A DNA stretch of 64,000 nt from Sphagnum compactum. Taxonomy: Eukaryota > Bryophyta > Sphagnopsida > Sphagnales. The first letter of the stretch is position 1. Every line of letters begins with the position of its first letter. Location of the stretch: the NCBI GenBank assembly GCA_965153455.1, contig OZ234500.1, forward strand, positions 9,982,001-10,046,000, in the 5' to 3' direction. This document shows, piece by piece, positions 35,120 to 46,496 of the stretch. The position numbers and the translations under genes are program-made. Under the pieces are notes generated by a model. That model had not been told where the DNA came from, ran no database searches, and worked only from the letters and a program-made list of their open reading frames with translations.

Positions 35120-38090
35120 ATTCTGAGACGTTCATTGCAATATCCTTAAAGCCAGCAGCTACAAGGCCTCTGAGCTGCAGAGTTGAATGAGGGTGTAACA
35201 TGATTCACTTTTGTATGAAGCTTGACCAGCAACATTGGTGTTTACTGAGGATGTCTTGCAAACATCACTGTTTGCCATCTCAGTAGATGCCCAGCAAACA
35301 ATAGCCAGATGTCCACTAGTGTCTGTCAGGTAGACAACTTAGCCCTAGACTTGGCCACAGCAGAGGATGCCATGCAAGCTTATCATTCCAGCATCAGTAT
35401 CGGTAGTTCCTGGACCAGCAGCACACATGTGATGTGCTTGGTAATCCATTGTATCCATGGGCTTCAAGTTCCCCATTAACCAGGTGGGGGGAAGGAAGCA
35501 TAACAGGCTAGGAGGTTATTGAGCTGGAATGAAGAACCGACAGAGAGGCAGGGTTCAATATGTGCCTTGTGGATGTGCTAGGATTTATGGTGGAGCCAGA
35601 ATTCCAATCTTTCCATGTAAATTAGAACTTGTTTCAATGGTAATTAGGCATGGGCATGGAGTGAGAGATGCCAGGGGGGGGGGGGGGGGGTGCACTATTG
35701 CATCCCTCTCATGTAGTTACAGCATCTTTTATCCGATAGTGATTCAACTTCCCAACCTCCAGAGTTTGGAGTATTTATTCTTGTCAGTACTGTGGTACTT
35801 GACAATTTGTAAAACTACTTGTGTACCCTTTTGACTCAACAAAAATGCCTTGGTGAGAGAAGTCTTCAGGATAGTGGCTCTTAAAAGGATCCTGTGTTGG
35901 TAACCTTCATCTATGTTGTTTTGCAGTCTTGAGATGTTTTTGAGAACACTCTTGGGAAAACTTGTAAGAAACTCATTGGAATTATCTGGTGATAAATTTG
36001 AGAACAGTTAGGGGAACAACACTTGGTATGTTGATATACAAGCGGCAAGAGCATATTGTAATTGGAAGTGTTAATTTGACACGCACATGAGTGTAATCCT
36101 TGCTCCTGAGTCGGGTTTTCTAAGAAATTGTTAAATATTGCATTAGCTTCTTAAAAAGTTCATTTCACCTATTGATTGCACTCAACACAAGGTATGAAAT
36201 TACTTCATATGGAAAAAACAAAAATCTTCCACATTAGATTGAGATAGATTAAGGTGACTAATATGATATGTTTGCAAACTCTGAAGGAAACAATCCTTGG
36301 GCTGGTAATAGGATTGGAATGGGTAGCTTCTTTAGAAGGTGCTTGACTGAATAGCAATAAGACCCACGTTGAAGAAGAGGGCCCCCTTATAAGTCTTGCT
36401 TATGGAATAGGAAAGCAACTGGTCTTTGCAACGACTTACTTTTTGTCCAATGCAACCAAATAGTAGTTGCATTGGACACTTTTCAGTTGTGTCCGACAAA
36501 AAGTAGTTACAGCATTGGACACTTTCAGTTCCGTTGAACAAAAAAAGTAGTTGCAAAAACCAGTTTTTTCATGCTTGCTTGTACCCCTCAACTTCTCAGA
36601 TCCTAGAAAGTATACACTTTTCTTCAAAGCATAATAAGCACTTGGAAGATGAGTATGTTGATTCTAATCCCAAATACAAGCAGCAAGCCCAAAACCCAAT
36701 TCCAAAGTACATAATTGTCCTTCTTTGCTTCAAATTAAGAGACTTTGATGTAGCGGAAGACTTCTTCCCCAGGTTCGTGTTATGTTTGAGGGCAAGTGAG
36801 TGAGGCTGTTTGCCCCAATTCCTCGGCTGGAGAACATATGGAGGGCCTTGGGAAGAAGCTTTCTCTCAACATGAAGCACTTTTGAATTTCTGCCTTTGTC
36901 ATCCATGGATGATGCTTCTTCCTAAACCTGAAGGGTCCTCAAATTGAGGGATGTCTCTTCCACAAAATGGGTATTCCAATTGCAAATGGAAGGGGACCTA
37001 CCTGCATCTGACACATGCCTGGATGATTAGAGATGAAAAACTATGGACTAAGAGAGATGATGATGGAAGGAAAATCCAAGATTCACCTGAACTGATGATT
37101 TCAAGTCCCAATCAGAATGATATAAAAAGCTTTTCCTATAGAAAGTGTGAAGAAGACAGATCAAAACAATTTCTGGAGTCACCAGGGCACCATGTAGGAT
37201 GGATGATGTGTGGACAGGAAGACATTTTTTCATTGTGTTCCTGTCCATATCTAACCATAATAGACCACAGCCAGATGGATGATGATGACTTTTTGAGAAC
37301 TCCAGTTGTGGACCAGTTCATCCATCCACAACTGAGTCATAATGGCTTTTCAATGGATGGGTGCACGAGTGCATGCTAGCTAGGTCACATAACCCACCTA
37401 TCAAACCACAATAGTACAGCAGTTCGGAACCTGGAACACAGAATTATTTGTTCAGTGATCCTGATATGAATTGGATGCTCCTTAACAAAAGCAAAAGTCA
37501 TTCTATTATCACTTGGCTAAGTACATCTTTAGTAAAGGAACAAACTGTACCAAAAAATCTCAAGGATCTGAAATACTAAAAAAGCCCACCCATTGGCAAA
37601 AGAATTAGTCCCTGATTCCCAGAGTGATCACTGATCACACGATTGACCTTGTCCAGGGAAATGGGTCATGGATGCAGTTCTAGGTCACATAACCCACCTA
37701 TCAATTTAAGCAAGAAAAAAGGTTCTAAGTTGAAGGTACACACACACACCTCTAAATAATGTGCCTGTCTGAAATTTGAAGTGGCAGATCTAGTAACTTA
37801 GCAACAATTCTTGATTTACATGCATTACTCCATTTTCAACATGTAATGACAAAATAAACAAAGCAGCTTCTCAAGAAAGTGCTCTGCCCCTCATAGCAAG
37901 TGCAAACAAAAACAAGGAGTGATAATGGGAACTGTATAACATGGTTAGGTGAAGGTGAAACCATTGTGAACTTCTTGGCCTTGTGGCTAGCTAACTACTG
38001 CCCACTTCTGCGCCCTTTGTCTTTGCACAAAGCATGCAGAGAAATTTCTTATTGTATTTCGAGGGCACCTTATATCTGTGATTATCCCTC
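35120..38090. other. 3' flank of the helicase gene and spacer
   Basis: No further gene is recognised. The stretch includes a 17-base G run (35674-35690), a small tandem repeat at about 36437-36550, and a 25-base direct repeat (CTAGGTCACATAACCCACC then TATCAA) at 37380-37404 and 37680-37704, exactly 300 bases apart. A 142-codon frame at 36951-37379 reads through several Asp-rich and Ser-rich segments but matches nothing I know and has no supporting exon structure. Confidence 0.45.
36437..36555. repeat. Imperfect tandem repeat of about 55 bases
   Basis: The word block GTAGTTGCATTGGACACTTT followed by CAGTTGTGTCCGACAAAAA is repeated in altered form (GTAGTTACAGCATTGGACAC, then TTTCAGTTCCGTTGAACAAAA), and a third, truncated start GTAGTTGCA follows at about 36547. 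The function is unknown. Confidence 0.65.
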
Positions 38091-38182
38091 TTAAAAAAGA
38101 CGAGGGTTCTTATTATGCCTACTCGAGAAGTGATTTAAGAGCGATCCCCATTAAAGAGGGAGTAGGACTAAGAACCCTCCCT
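38090..38182. repeat. Foldback with about 18-20-bp arms
   Basis: The left arm reads GAGGGTTCTTA, a short bulge, then CCTACTC (about 38102-38125). The right arm reads GAGTAGGACTAAGAACCCTC (about 38159-38178). Between them CCCTCTTAA and TTAAAGAGGG words add a second, overlapping pairing option. It could be a miniature-transposon relic or a structured RNA; no further evidence is present. Confidence 0.6.
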
Positions 38183-39091
38183 TGTGATGTATGTATATTT
38201 ACATTCAAGAAAATGTATGCTGCATGCTCCATCATGGGTAATGCCCCAGGATGAGTGGGGTGGTGGGAGGGAACATTCCCAAAATGAGAGGCCAGACATG
38301 GTGGCTACGAGCACCTTGTATTTAAGCCCCTTAATTGGGAATGCCCACACTGACCCTGGTGGGCCTTTACCTTATGAATAAATGAGAGCCTTTGGACTGG
38401 TAACTACTGCCCCCTTGTCAGGCAGGAATGGGCCAAGTACATACACTGACTAACTAACAAGAGTGGGGTTTTAAAGAGGGTTGTTAATAAGTTTCTTTTG
38501 TTCAATTGCAACTAGTGTACAGTCTGCCTATTCATGTCTGCCATGGGGTCATGGATAGTGTCAGATTTATTATCTTGCACCTGCTGCTGCTGCTGCTGCT
38601 GCAGGATTGTTGTACCCCTGTCTCTGATGATGGTTATGGAGGAGAGTTATGGGCAGTTAGGTTCACTGCATCAATGCAGTGTACTTCCTGTGTTGTGCTC
38701 TAGTTTCATGCAGCTGATGATGTTGTATCCCAATGTCCAGTGTGTATACAACTATGATTTACTCTTAGTACTATTTCGGCTTTTCTTTGTTTAGCTTCTT
38801 AAAACAAACCCTTTCCTTTGTTAGACTTCCTCTGAGCACCCACCCCTAATGAGCTGCCCTATTTTGTCCAGCCGAAGATGGCACAGGAACTTCCAAAACT
38901 TCCAAAATCCCAAAGGCGAGGATCCTCCTGCTCACCCAGCTGAAGATGTCACAGGAGCTTCAGAAATCCCAAAGGCAAGCACGCTCCTCTGAGGCTGTCA
39001 ACTGGGATTTTGAAAGTTCTTTTTCTGGTTTTCTTTCTGGGAAAGATGAAGTTCCACATGTGAGGGTCTGCGTTCCCCATTTGCATGTGAA

Positions 39092-39193
39092 GGATCTAGC
39101 TTTAGACTGTTCTGGATTTTCAGCGCCTCCACTTCACCTACCTGCCTTGTGACGGGAGCCTCAAATCCAGAAGAAGGATCTAAAGCTAGACCC
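39092..39193. repeat. Strong foldback, precursor-like hairpin
   Basis: The left arm at 39092-39120 contains TCTAGCTTTAGA, three further bases, then TTCTGGATTT. The right arm at 39163-39193 contains AAATCCAGAA, six further bases, then TCTAAAGCTAGA. The arms pair over 10 and 12 perfect base pairs separated by an asymmetric bulge, around a loop of about 42 bases. Arm length and loop size are in the range of plant small-RNA precursors, but a transposon relic is at least as likely. Confidence 0.65.
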
Positions 39194-39947
39194 TTCTCCT
39201 TTACTTAAGGTCCACATTGAGTCCACAATTCATGCATGGAATTTACAAAAACAGTTGGGGCAAAACAGAAGGCAAAAGAAAACAAGGATCCACAAACACA
39301 GGATTGAGAGATCAGAGGAAGGAAACAGGAGTTCAGGGGTTGTGAACTCATAACACCTTAACCACAAGAAACATTGTCCCATTGCTAAACATTTGGAGTA
39401 CACAAAGTAAACTCAGAATCTCAAAAGAACTCAGATACATGTATGTCACTGTGGACAGTCTTACCCAATGACTGAGAAACTGCATTGTGATCAGCCAGAC
39501 TAATAAATAATTCAGCTCTGTCACTAATGTGGAGAAGTTGTGGAATGCGGAGAACATAGGAGGAAGCAGTTGAGAGGAAGTTTTAAAAGTAACACTGTAA
39601 ATAGGTTTTTACCAACAGCCCACTGGTTTGACAACTTACACAGGTTCCATGTTTGGAATTATACATGGAAAGGAGCTCTCCTCCGCACTTCTATTTTATT
39701 TAATACTAACCTCAGAGCTGATTAACAGGGTGTCGGGTTGCGGGTTTTGGGGGAGACCTGACCCCAACAACACAAACAGATAGAAGAAGATAATAGCATT
39801 TTTTGTCCCCCAAATCAAATATTTTTCGGTTTGTAACTTTGTGTCCAAAGCCAATGTCTCTTGCCTCCTCTATTTACTCTTCTACAGCCACCACCAGCAG
39901 CATTTTAGGAGGGCAAAAAATAGATGGCAACACTCCCAATTGTCTTC

Positions 39948-39948
<1 letters not shown>

Positions 39949-39980
<32 letters not shown>
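39949..39980. repeat. (TC)n microsatellite
   Basis: A run of about sixteen TC dinucleotides in spacer DNA downstream of the minus-strand Aux/IAA gene. Confidence 0.9.
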
Positions 39981-39981
<1 letters not shown>

Positions 39982-40447
39982 ACCATGTTTCTTTCTCACT
40001 TCATGTCTCTCTCACTTCGTCCCTTGCTGCTCCCTTCACCAGTCTCCCACGGAGAAGATGAGTGCAATTTATGCTCTCAGCATGCCAAATCGAATCAAAC
40101 ACCTTTCCCAAGCAGTACCCAAATCCTCAGTCCACCTCCAACTGAGAATTCATTGTATTGTCCCCACCGTTTTGAGCTGTTGGGACCACACCGATTCAAG
40201 CAGTGTTAGTGAATGAAGTAAATTACAAAAACAAAAACTCTTCAGAAAAATGATAGCTCTGCAGTAGACACATCTGAACTGAGAATACAAGCAGTTTATC
40301 AAACACAAGATTTTCAGCATTTCATGAAGCTCAAAGGAGATCAAAATGAGCAAGCAAGTTCTTTCCCAAAGATATACCCATACAGTAGTAGTTACTCTGC
40401 ACCCATCTCCAAAACCACCCCCTCTTTCAAAATTCCTACACTATCTA

Positions 40448-43400
40448 TCACTGGTGACAGGGCCATGCACAGAAGAATGGCAGCAGAAGAAGCAATTTAT
40501 GCTCACCGATATCAACACCCTTCATAATCCGCAGCCTTCGTACAATACCTGTAAACATACTGCAAAGACCAGGACAAGTGATTTCAGTGAAATTCAAAGG
40601 AAAAAAACGAATCGACTCTGCACGCTTCAATCTGGAAACAAACTGAGACAAAGTGTTGTTAAATCATGCAGCAAAAACACACACAGAAAGTCAATCTTGA
40701 TCCACAGCCAAAAGACTTACTTCCAAGGAACATCACCAACAAGCATGAGGTCACTTTCACAGTCCTCATATGTGAGCACATATTCAGAGCTGTGCAAGAA
40801 ATTGAGCTTCCGGTTACAGGAGGAAGAAACCCCCCCAGACTCCAAACCTCCAGTGGAGCCACTTTGTATGCTGCCAGGTTGCCCTGTATGTATCATGGAG
40901 AATAACAATCATCAGAAAGGCACAATTGTTAAGTGATATTCTTCATGTGCAAAGGAATGGAGAACCCAACATCCATCCTTGCTGCCACCAACCAGGAGGA
41001 CAAAACTCATCCAACCAGGCAGCAGATTAGTGGTAAGATAGAAATAAATACAGGGAGGTGAAAGGACATGTGGCTGTACCGATGAATTGTTGGAACAAGT
41101 CTTCGAGAGCAGACTTGAGCTTGTCGTAGCTGTTGTTGACGACAAGATCAACTTTGCGGCCAATGGGAAGTCCATCCATGTACACCTTCACAAGCAATGA
41201 TGATGTTTGTGATGGAGTCCCACCACTGTTTGCTGGAGCTTTTGGTGGAGTAGCACTAGTGGTGGTGTTGGTGGTGGTGGTGGCCTGAGGAGTTGTTGAC
41301 ACTGACGACCTTGGCTGTCTATCCTGGGATGCAGGCCTTGGTGGCTGCTGATTTTTGCGGAAGTTCCTCACAGGTGGCCACCCTACTACCTGGTTTTGCC
41401 TGGATGACGCACAGACAGAGAAAATCTTTTGCTCAAGAAATTCAGGCAGAACAAAGAAAGAATCAGCTGCAAAAGAAATACCAAATTACATACATATATT
41501 ACAGCAAGAATCTGCATTGACACAAACTATGGTTCTTGTGATTTCATTGAGCTGAACACCAATAACCCAGCAAAACAGAACAAAGATAGATCTCAAGAAA
41601 GAAAGTTCCAGACTATTCACCGAGGAGGAGGAGGTGGTGCAGAAGTGGGAGCAGCAGATTCCTTCACGGGCAATGACCGTGTGTCAGGAGGGGAAGGATG
41701 CTTGCTCATCATCTCAGAAGAAGCATGCACAGTGACCTGCTGAAGGTTCTTGGTTGACCGTGTTGTCGTTGTCTCCCATGCTTTTGGATTCGATGACTCC
41801 ACATTAACACTAACAATAGCACTTGCATCAGCCCCCCCGTTGCTGCTGCTGAGAGGCCCGCCACTGCCACCACGGGCAGGCCGTTGCGAACGGAAAGGTC
41901 CAAAATACACACCAGACTGCTCCAAACTCTGCTGCTGCCAGGACGGACTTGGTGATGGCTGCTTTGGGTTGTTGTTGCTGCAAGGGTACATGTTGGCAGC
42001 AGCAGAGAGAGGAGGAGGTGTTGTTGCAGCAAGTTGTTGGTGCTTCGATTGTTGCTGAGACAGCATCTCAGTGCTGCCACCACCATTGATTCTTGCACTG
42101 GCTCCTCCAATGGGTCCTTCCCGTGAAGAAGCTCCACCTTCCCCAAATGCATTCCTCCCATCAGGGTATGGATTTCTGGGCTCAGATACACCAGAGTTTC
42201 CAATCGCCTCAGAGAAACCTCGCTTGGCTCCACCCACTCCAGTCTTTGAGGGAGGAAACATGGTCATCCCCCATGATGATCCTGTCTGAGGAGCTCCTCC
42301 ATTAATAGCTCTGCTGCTCTCTGGTGGTTCTTGTGGGGAGGAGGAGGAGGAGGAGGACAACTGGGGAGGAAGGTGGTGGTGATGGTTCTCTGGTTTAGCA
42401 AGCCAGAACTGACTGCCATTATTCTCTGCTGCCACCGCCTGTCTCATCTGCACCTTGAGCTTGTGAGCGTTGAACTCCTGCACAATGCCGTTGCGATCAA
42501 GCTCCCCAAGTATGTTTTCTTGAGGATACTGGGGTTCCTGAGGAGGGTACCTTTTTTCTGCCTGCTGCTGCTGTGGGGGCAATGATGATGATGATGGTTG
42601 CTGCAAAGAAGGGTGCATGGGCACATGGGTAGCAGATGTTGCAGGAGGAGATGGAGCAAATTTAGAAGCAGTAGGAGCTTGTGCTCCTTGCATCTTTGGA
42701 ACACTGTTGCTCTCTTGCAACAAAAGTTCCTGCTTTGGTCGATCCAGGTTACTGGGTTGCTGGTGATGGTGGTGGTGGTGGTGACCTCTCCCAGCCAGGG
42801 AAGTTTTGTCCAACAACATGTCAGAGACAGGGGAAGAAGAAGTATCCTCCTGCTGGACAACACCGGTAGTGCTACTGCACTGGTGGTTTCGTTCTGCCCA
42901 TGGTGTTGATGTTCTGGCATTCGAGAAAGGAAGAAGCTCATGAGAGTTCTGCTGCTGCTGGGGATGGGGTATCTTCTGTTGCTGATTGCTTTGAGACTGT
43001 TGGTTGTCCTCCATTGCTGCTGGTCCTTCTGAGCGATAGAAGAACAACTTCTTGTCAGCAGCAGCAGCAGCGACATCCATGTTATTGGGATTGCCCATCA
43101 ACCGGGGGTTCGCCAATAAACCGATGCCCAAGCTCAAGCTTTCGTCGGAGCGGCAAGAATCCTTCTTCTTGCCGTTGTCGTTGTCTACAGAAGGAGGCTG
43201 CTCTTCAAGCTGCTTCTCCGCTGCTGCTGCTGCGACTCCCCGGTCAGAAACAACAACATGATGCGTTTGTTGCTGCTGCAGCTGATCTGTGGTGCCATTC
43301 TTCTTCTTCTCCAAACAGCTTCCTCCTCCCCTCTCCCCACCACCACCTCTGCCGGACTCCATCAGATCTGGGAGTGGACCAAGCCGAAGCTCCGTGGCAC

Positions 43401-43764
43401 CAAGGTTCAAGTTGAGCTCCTCTCCTCCTCTTTCTCTGTCGCCATCCCTCCTCCTCCCCCGCGACGACGGCGACTGCTGCACGCTTTGAAAAGAAGACGC
43501 AGCAGAAGAAGAAGACATCTCTGAGAGACCAATGTAGTCATGCTCCCTGAGGAGAAGTGTCTTCCCACTTCCATTCTCTTCGCCGCCGCCGTGGTGCGAA
43601 GCCCCGTCGTCGTCGTCGTCGTCTTCGTCCTCGTCTGTTGCATACATATGCGTGTTCGTCACTCTCTCACAGACACTCCCACTCTTGTGCGACTCGCTCA
43701 TCATCCCTTCTCCAGCCGAAGCGACCATCATCAAGACCTCTCTCTCATGCGCTTCATTCGGCAT
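40448..43764 (-). CDS. IAA: Aux/IAA auxin-response repressor, very long form
   Basis: Minus-strand exons: 43764-41621, 41399-41080, 40883-40721 and 40559-40448, all in phase, about 912 residues as modelled. All four Aux/IAA domains are present. Domain [14 protein letters not shown] at residues 117-129, an LxLxL (EAR) motif that recruits TOPLESS co-repressors. [10 protein letters not shown] block lies between domains I and II. Domain II: the degron [13 protein letters not shown] at the start of exon 2, contacted by TIR1/AFB and auxin. Domains III/IV (PB1): [44 protein letters not shown] and RRLRIMKG. These mediate pairing with ARF transcription factors. The protein represses auxin-response genes in the nucleus until auxin triggers its degradation. 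Exon 1 alone encodes about 714 residues, full of Gln, His, Ser and Pro runs and an acidic Asp run at residues 44-53. The C-terminus after MKGVDIG is doubtful: a consensus donor G|GTGAGC sits there, so a further exon may replace the hydrophobic tail. Confidence 0.93.
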
Positions 43765-45000
43765 TCTCCAAAAGCTCCAATTCCCCCGCCTGCGCTCTCT
43801 CTCTCTCTCTCACCCCACTATCTCCTCCTGCTCCCTCTCCTTATTTACGGCACTCTACTCCAGCACACAACACTAGACCTTCTTCTTCTTCTTCGTCGTC
43901 CCTTGATGCGCATGAACGGAAGAACAACCTGCTTCTTCTTCTTCTTTTTCTTCGCCACCACGGCCACCACTACTGCCAAACTGCTTCACAATCATGCTAC
44001 TCCGACGCCAATGAGGACACTATTGGTCTCCGTTCGTCTCCTCCTCCTTCAAAACAAAACATCTGCAACTGATGTCAGCTCTTTCTTCTTCTTCTTCTGC
44101 TCGCTCGCTAAATCTCACAAAACAACAGGAGCTATTCTTCTTCTTCTTCTTCTTCTACTGACCTATGTTCTCGTTGACCACCCCCTACACCCCACCCACC
44201 CTCTCTCTCTCTCTCTCTCTTGCCCCTTGCCTCACTCACATTTTTTCTCCACTCCTTTCTGCAACTGCTGCAAACAAAGGAAACTCGTAAAATCCTATAC
44301 TATACACGTACGTTCTTTTGCTGCTCGTGCCGTTGCTGATGCTCCTCCTGCTGCTGCTGCTGCTGAAGCTCCTGCTCTTGCTTCTGCTGCTACTTTTGTT
44401 TTGTGATAAGTAGTACAGTTGCTTGTCGTTATTGTTTTTTGCCACCTTCTTCCTCTTGTTGTTATATTTGTCGTTGTTGTTCTCATCATCACGCACGCTG
44501 CCTAGCTTGCTTGCTTGCTTCCTTCCTTCTGTGCGCGCGCTGCTCACGTTCTTGTGCGAGCCTGCAAGGCTGCTGCTGCAAAGAAAGCTTGCGCTCTGGT
44601 TGCGACGACTGCCGCTGCTGCGCGTTCGTTCGCTCGCTCGCTCGCTCGCTCTTGTGCTCCTGATGAAGAAGGCAGCGCAGCCAAGGCGGCAGAAGAGCTG
44701 CGCGGTGGCTGCGCTGCCGGGCCGTAGGTTGCGATGGCCGGGGGATGGGCCGACCGGAGCCGACCCGCGTTTTCGGTGCCGCAGCGGGGTAAATGGTGAA
44801 AAAGGAAGTTGTTAACTTACTACAGTTAACTTACGGAAGTAGGGTCAGTCAGTCAAGTCGGTCGGTCAGTCGGTCAGTCGTACACGTTTTGGGCTTTGTT
44901 TTTTCTTTTTGTTTTGTTGGGTTTTTGGCTTTTCTGGGGTTTTCTTTTCTTTTGGGGGAGGGGGCTGGGAGCTTTTTCTTTACCCTTTCTTTTATTTAAA
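43765..45000 (-). promoter_or_regulatory. CT/GA-rich 5' leader and promoter region of Aux/IAA
   Basis: Directly upstream of the Aux/IAA start (higher coordinates, minus strand) lie CT runs at about 43796-43812 and 44200-44220, CTT runs near 43880-43900, 43930-43950, 44083-44100 and 44137-44155, CTG runs near 44345-44365, and CTTG/CGCT tetranucleotide runs at 44500-44530 and 44620-44650. Long plus-strand frames here are low-complexity and come from these repeats. The region is most simply the long 5' leader and promoter of the Aux/IAA gene. I did not find a convincing auxin-response element. Confidence 0.5.
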
Positions 45001-46074
45001 AAGAACCATTTTTTTGCTTTGAGTTGGAAGATCATGGCATCCTTCTTTTCTAACTCTCCTTAAACAAAGTCCTCAATTGGGTAGTCAATTGGGGTGGGGA
45101 GGGGAGGGAAGGGATTTTTTAAAATGAAAATAATAGTTTTTTCCTTTTTTCCCCTTCTTGTGCATACCTATGATATATTTTTATTTTTATTTTTATTTTT
45201 TAAAATTTTTGGGTTGTTCACACATTATATCTAACTTTTCTTAATAAAAATTAGCAAGATAAGTAAAAATGAAGCAAAGTTAGATCTACACAACTACCAA
45301 ATACAAAAGACCAAGCGCCTCAATTTGAATCGAAGAAAGAGACATTTAAAAAAGGTTCAACCAAGTTTTTTTTTTTTTTTTTTGCTCAATTGTACTCCAC
45401 TAGCTATCAATTTCAAGAAGCTTAACAAATTCTTGCAAAGACTCCATCACCTTCACACAATCTTTGAACTTTAACAAACGCTTGCACTACAATCATTAGT
45501 TTAATGTGGGCTTCTCACAAACACACACAACTTGGGAAGTGAAAGTGTTAATCGCCAAAGAGATGAAGCTTTTTTTTTAAAAGCCCACACTAACCTTGGG
45601 AAGTGAAAGTGTTGATCTCCAAAGAGATGAAGCTTTTTTTAAAAACTCACACTAAACTTACATTTGATGTTTTGAAACAAAGTTTCAAATGAAGGGTTGC
45701 ACTTTCATAATCTTTTGGGACACACACATGTTCTAACTTCTAACTTAATTTAATTGGCTTTAAAGCAACACGTTCATCAATCAATTAAGCATCCATTCTA
45801 AATTTTGTGAGAAACTTATCTATGGAAACATTTCTTTGACACTATTCATTATTAACATAATTACTATTTTTTTGTAACTTTAACACATTATGTCATTTTT
45901 TAATTAAGCATATAAATCAACTAATTAAAATATGTGAATATGCTAGCGCATCGAGCAATTTGAATTCATTTCTTGTACCATTCAATAGAAATTTAATTTA
46001 GGTTATTCCAATAATCACAAAAATCATCCTATTTTTGTATTATTGTTAGTAATAGATGTTTTATTTACATAATA
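45000..46074. other. AT-rich spacer with a 64-base duplication
   Basis: No gene. At 45531-45656 a block is repeated with a period of 64 bases: CTTGGGAAGTGAAAGTGTT starts at 45531 and again at 45595, each followed by CAAAGAGATGAAGC, a T run, and CACACTAA. The remainder is AT-rich spacer with T homopolymers. Confidence 0.6.
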
Positions 46075-46496
46075 CTAGTGGGTACCCGTGACGTTCGGAC
46101 ACAATCCGTCCGTGCCCAGCCCGTTCGTGTCGTGCCCAGTTCGCCCGTGCCCGTGCCCAGTTCGTGCCCAGTTCGCCCGTGCCCGTGCCCAGTTCGTGCC
46201 CAGTTCGCCCGTGCCCGTGCCCAGTTCATGCCCAGTTCGTCCGTGTCGTGTTCGTCTGTGCCCAGTCCGCTCGTGCCCAGTTCGTCCGTGTCGTGCCTCT
46301 CTCCCGGGCCCAGCCCGCCCGTGCCCAATCTATGCCCAGTTCCCGCCCCTGCCCAAGACAGACTGACAGACCAAGCCCTGTCACAGACAGACAGACGTAG
46401 TGTTAGGCATCGCCCGCTGCTTCACCGGCCTCTCCCTCCCCCACCCCCCAAAACCCCCGTCACAGACAGATGGACTTACTGAATTAATATATATGA
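46075..46496 (-). mobile_element. Non-autonomous Helitron-like element, third copy
   Basis: Plus-strand CTAG at 46075-46078 is preceded by A. The other end is AATTAATATATATGA at about 46482-46496, followed by T. Read on the minus strand the element starts TC and ends CTAG|T, and carries a weak hairpin (GTGTCC-GAA-CGTCAC) nine bases before CTAG, as in the pair at 10.9-11.9 kb. The sequence next to CTAG, GTGGGTACCCGTGAC, and the CACAGACAGA near the other end are shared with those copies. The middle is a GC-rich minisatellite unrelated to theirs. There is no coding capacity. Confidence 0.55.
46134..46229. repeat. 32-bp minisatellite inside the Helitron-like element
   Basis: Three units start at 46134, 46166 and 46198. 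Each reads GCCCAGTTCGCCCGTGCCCG followed by TGCCCAGTTCGT. Shorter derivatives (GCCCAGTTCGTCCGTGTCGT) continue to about 46300. Confidence 0.85.

Larger units (their letters stand above)
38183..40447. other. Spacer between helicase and Aux/IAA genes
   Basis: No convincing gene. It holds a CTG trinucleotide run of about seven units (38581-38603), a tandem duplication of about 68 bases (starting near 38870 and 38938: AGATG(G/T)CACAGGA then AAATCCCAAAGGC), a strong foldback (39092-39193, separate entry) and a TC microsatellite (39949-39980). The part next to 40447 should include the 3' UTR of the minus-strand Aux/IAA gene. Confidence 0.45.

Noticed and set aside
42444-43076. Long antisense and alternative-frame openings within Aux/IAA exon 1
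   Set aside because: They are frame shadows of the trinucleotide-rich exon; only the frame carrying domain I and splicing to the degron exon is real.
43540-44406. Plus-strand 288-codon frame upstream of and overlapping the Aux/IAA start
   Set aside because: It is composed almost entirely of Leu, Phe, Ser and His runs produced by CT, CTT and CTG repeats, and overlaps the real minus-strand exon.
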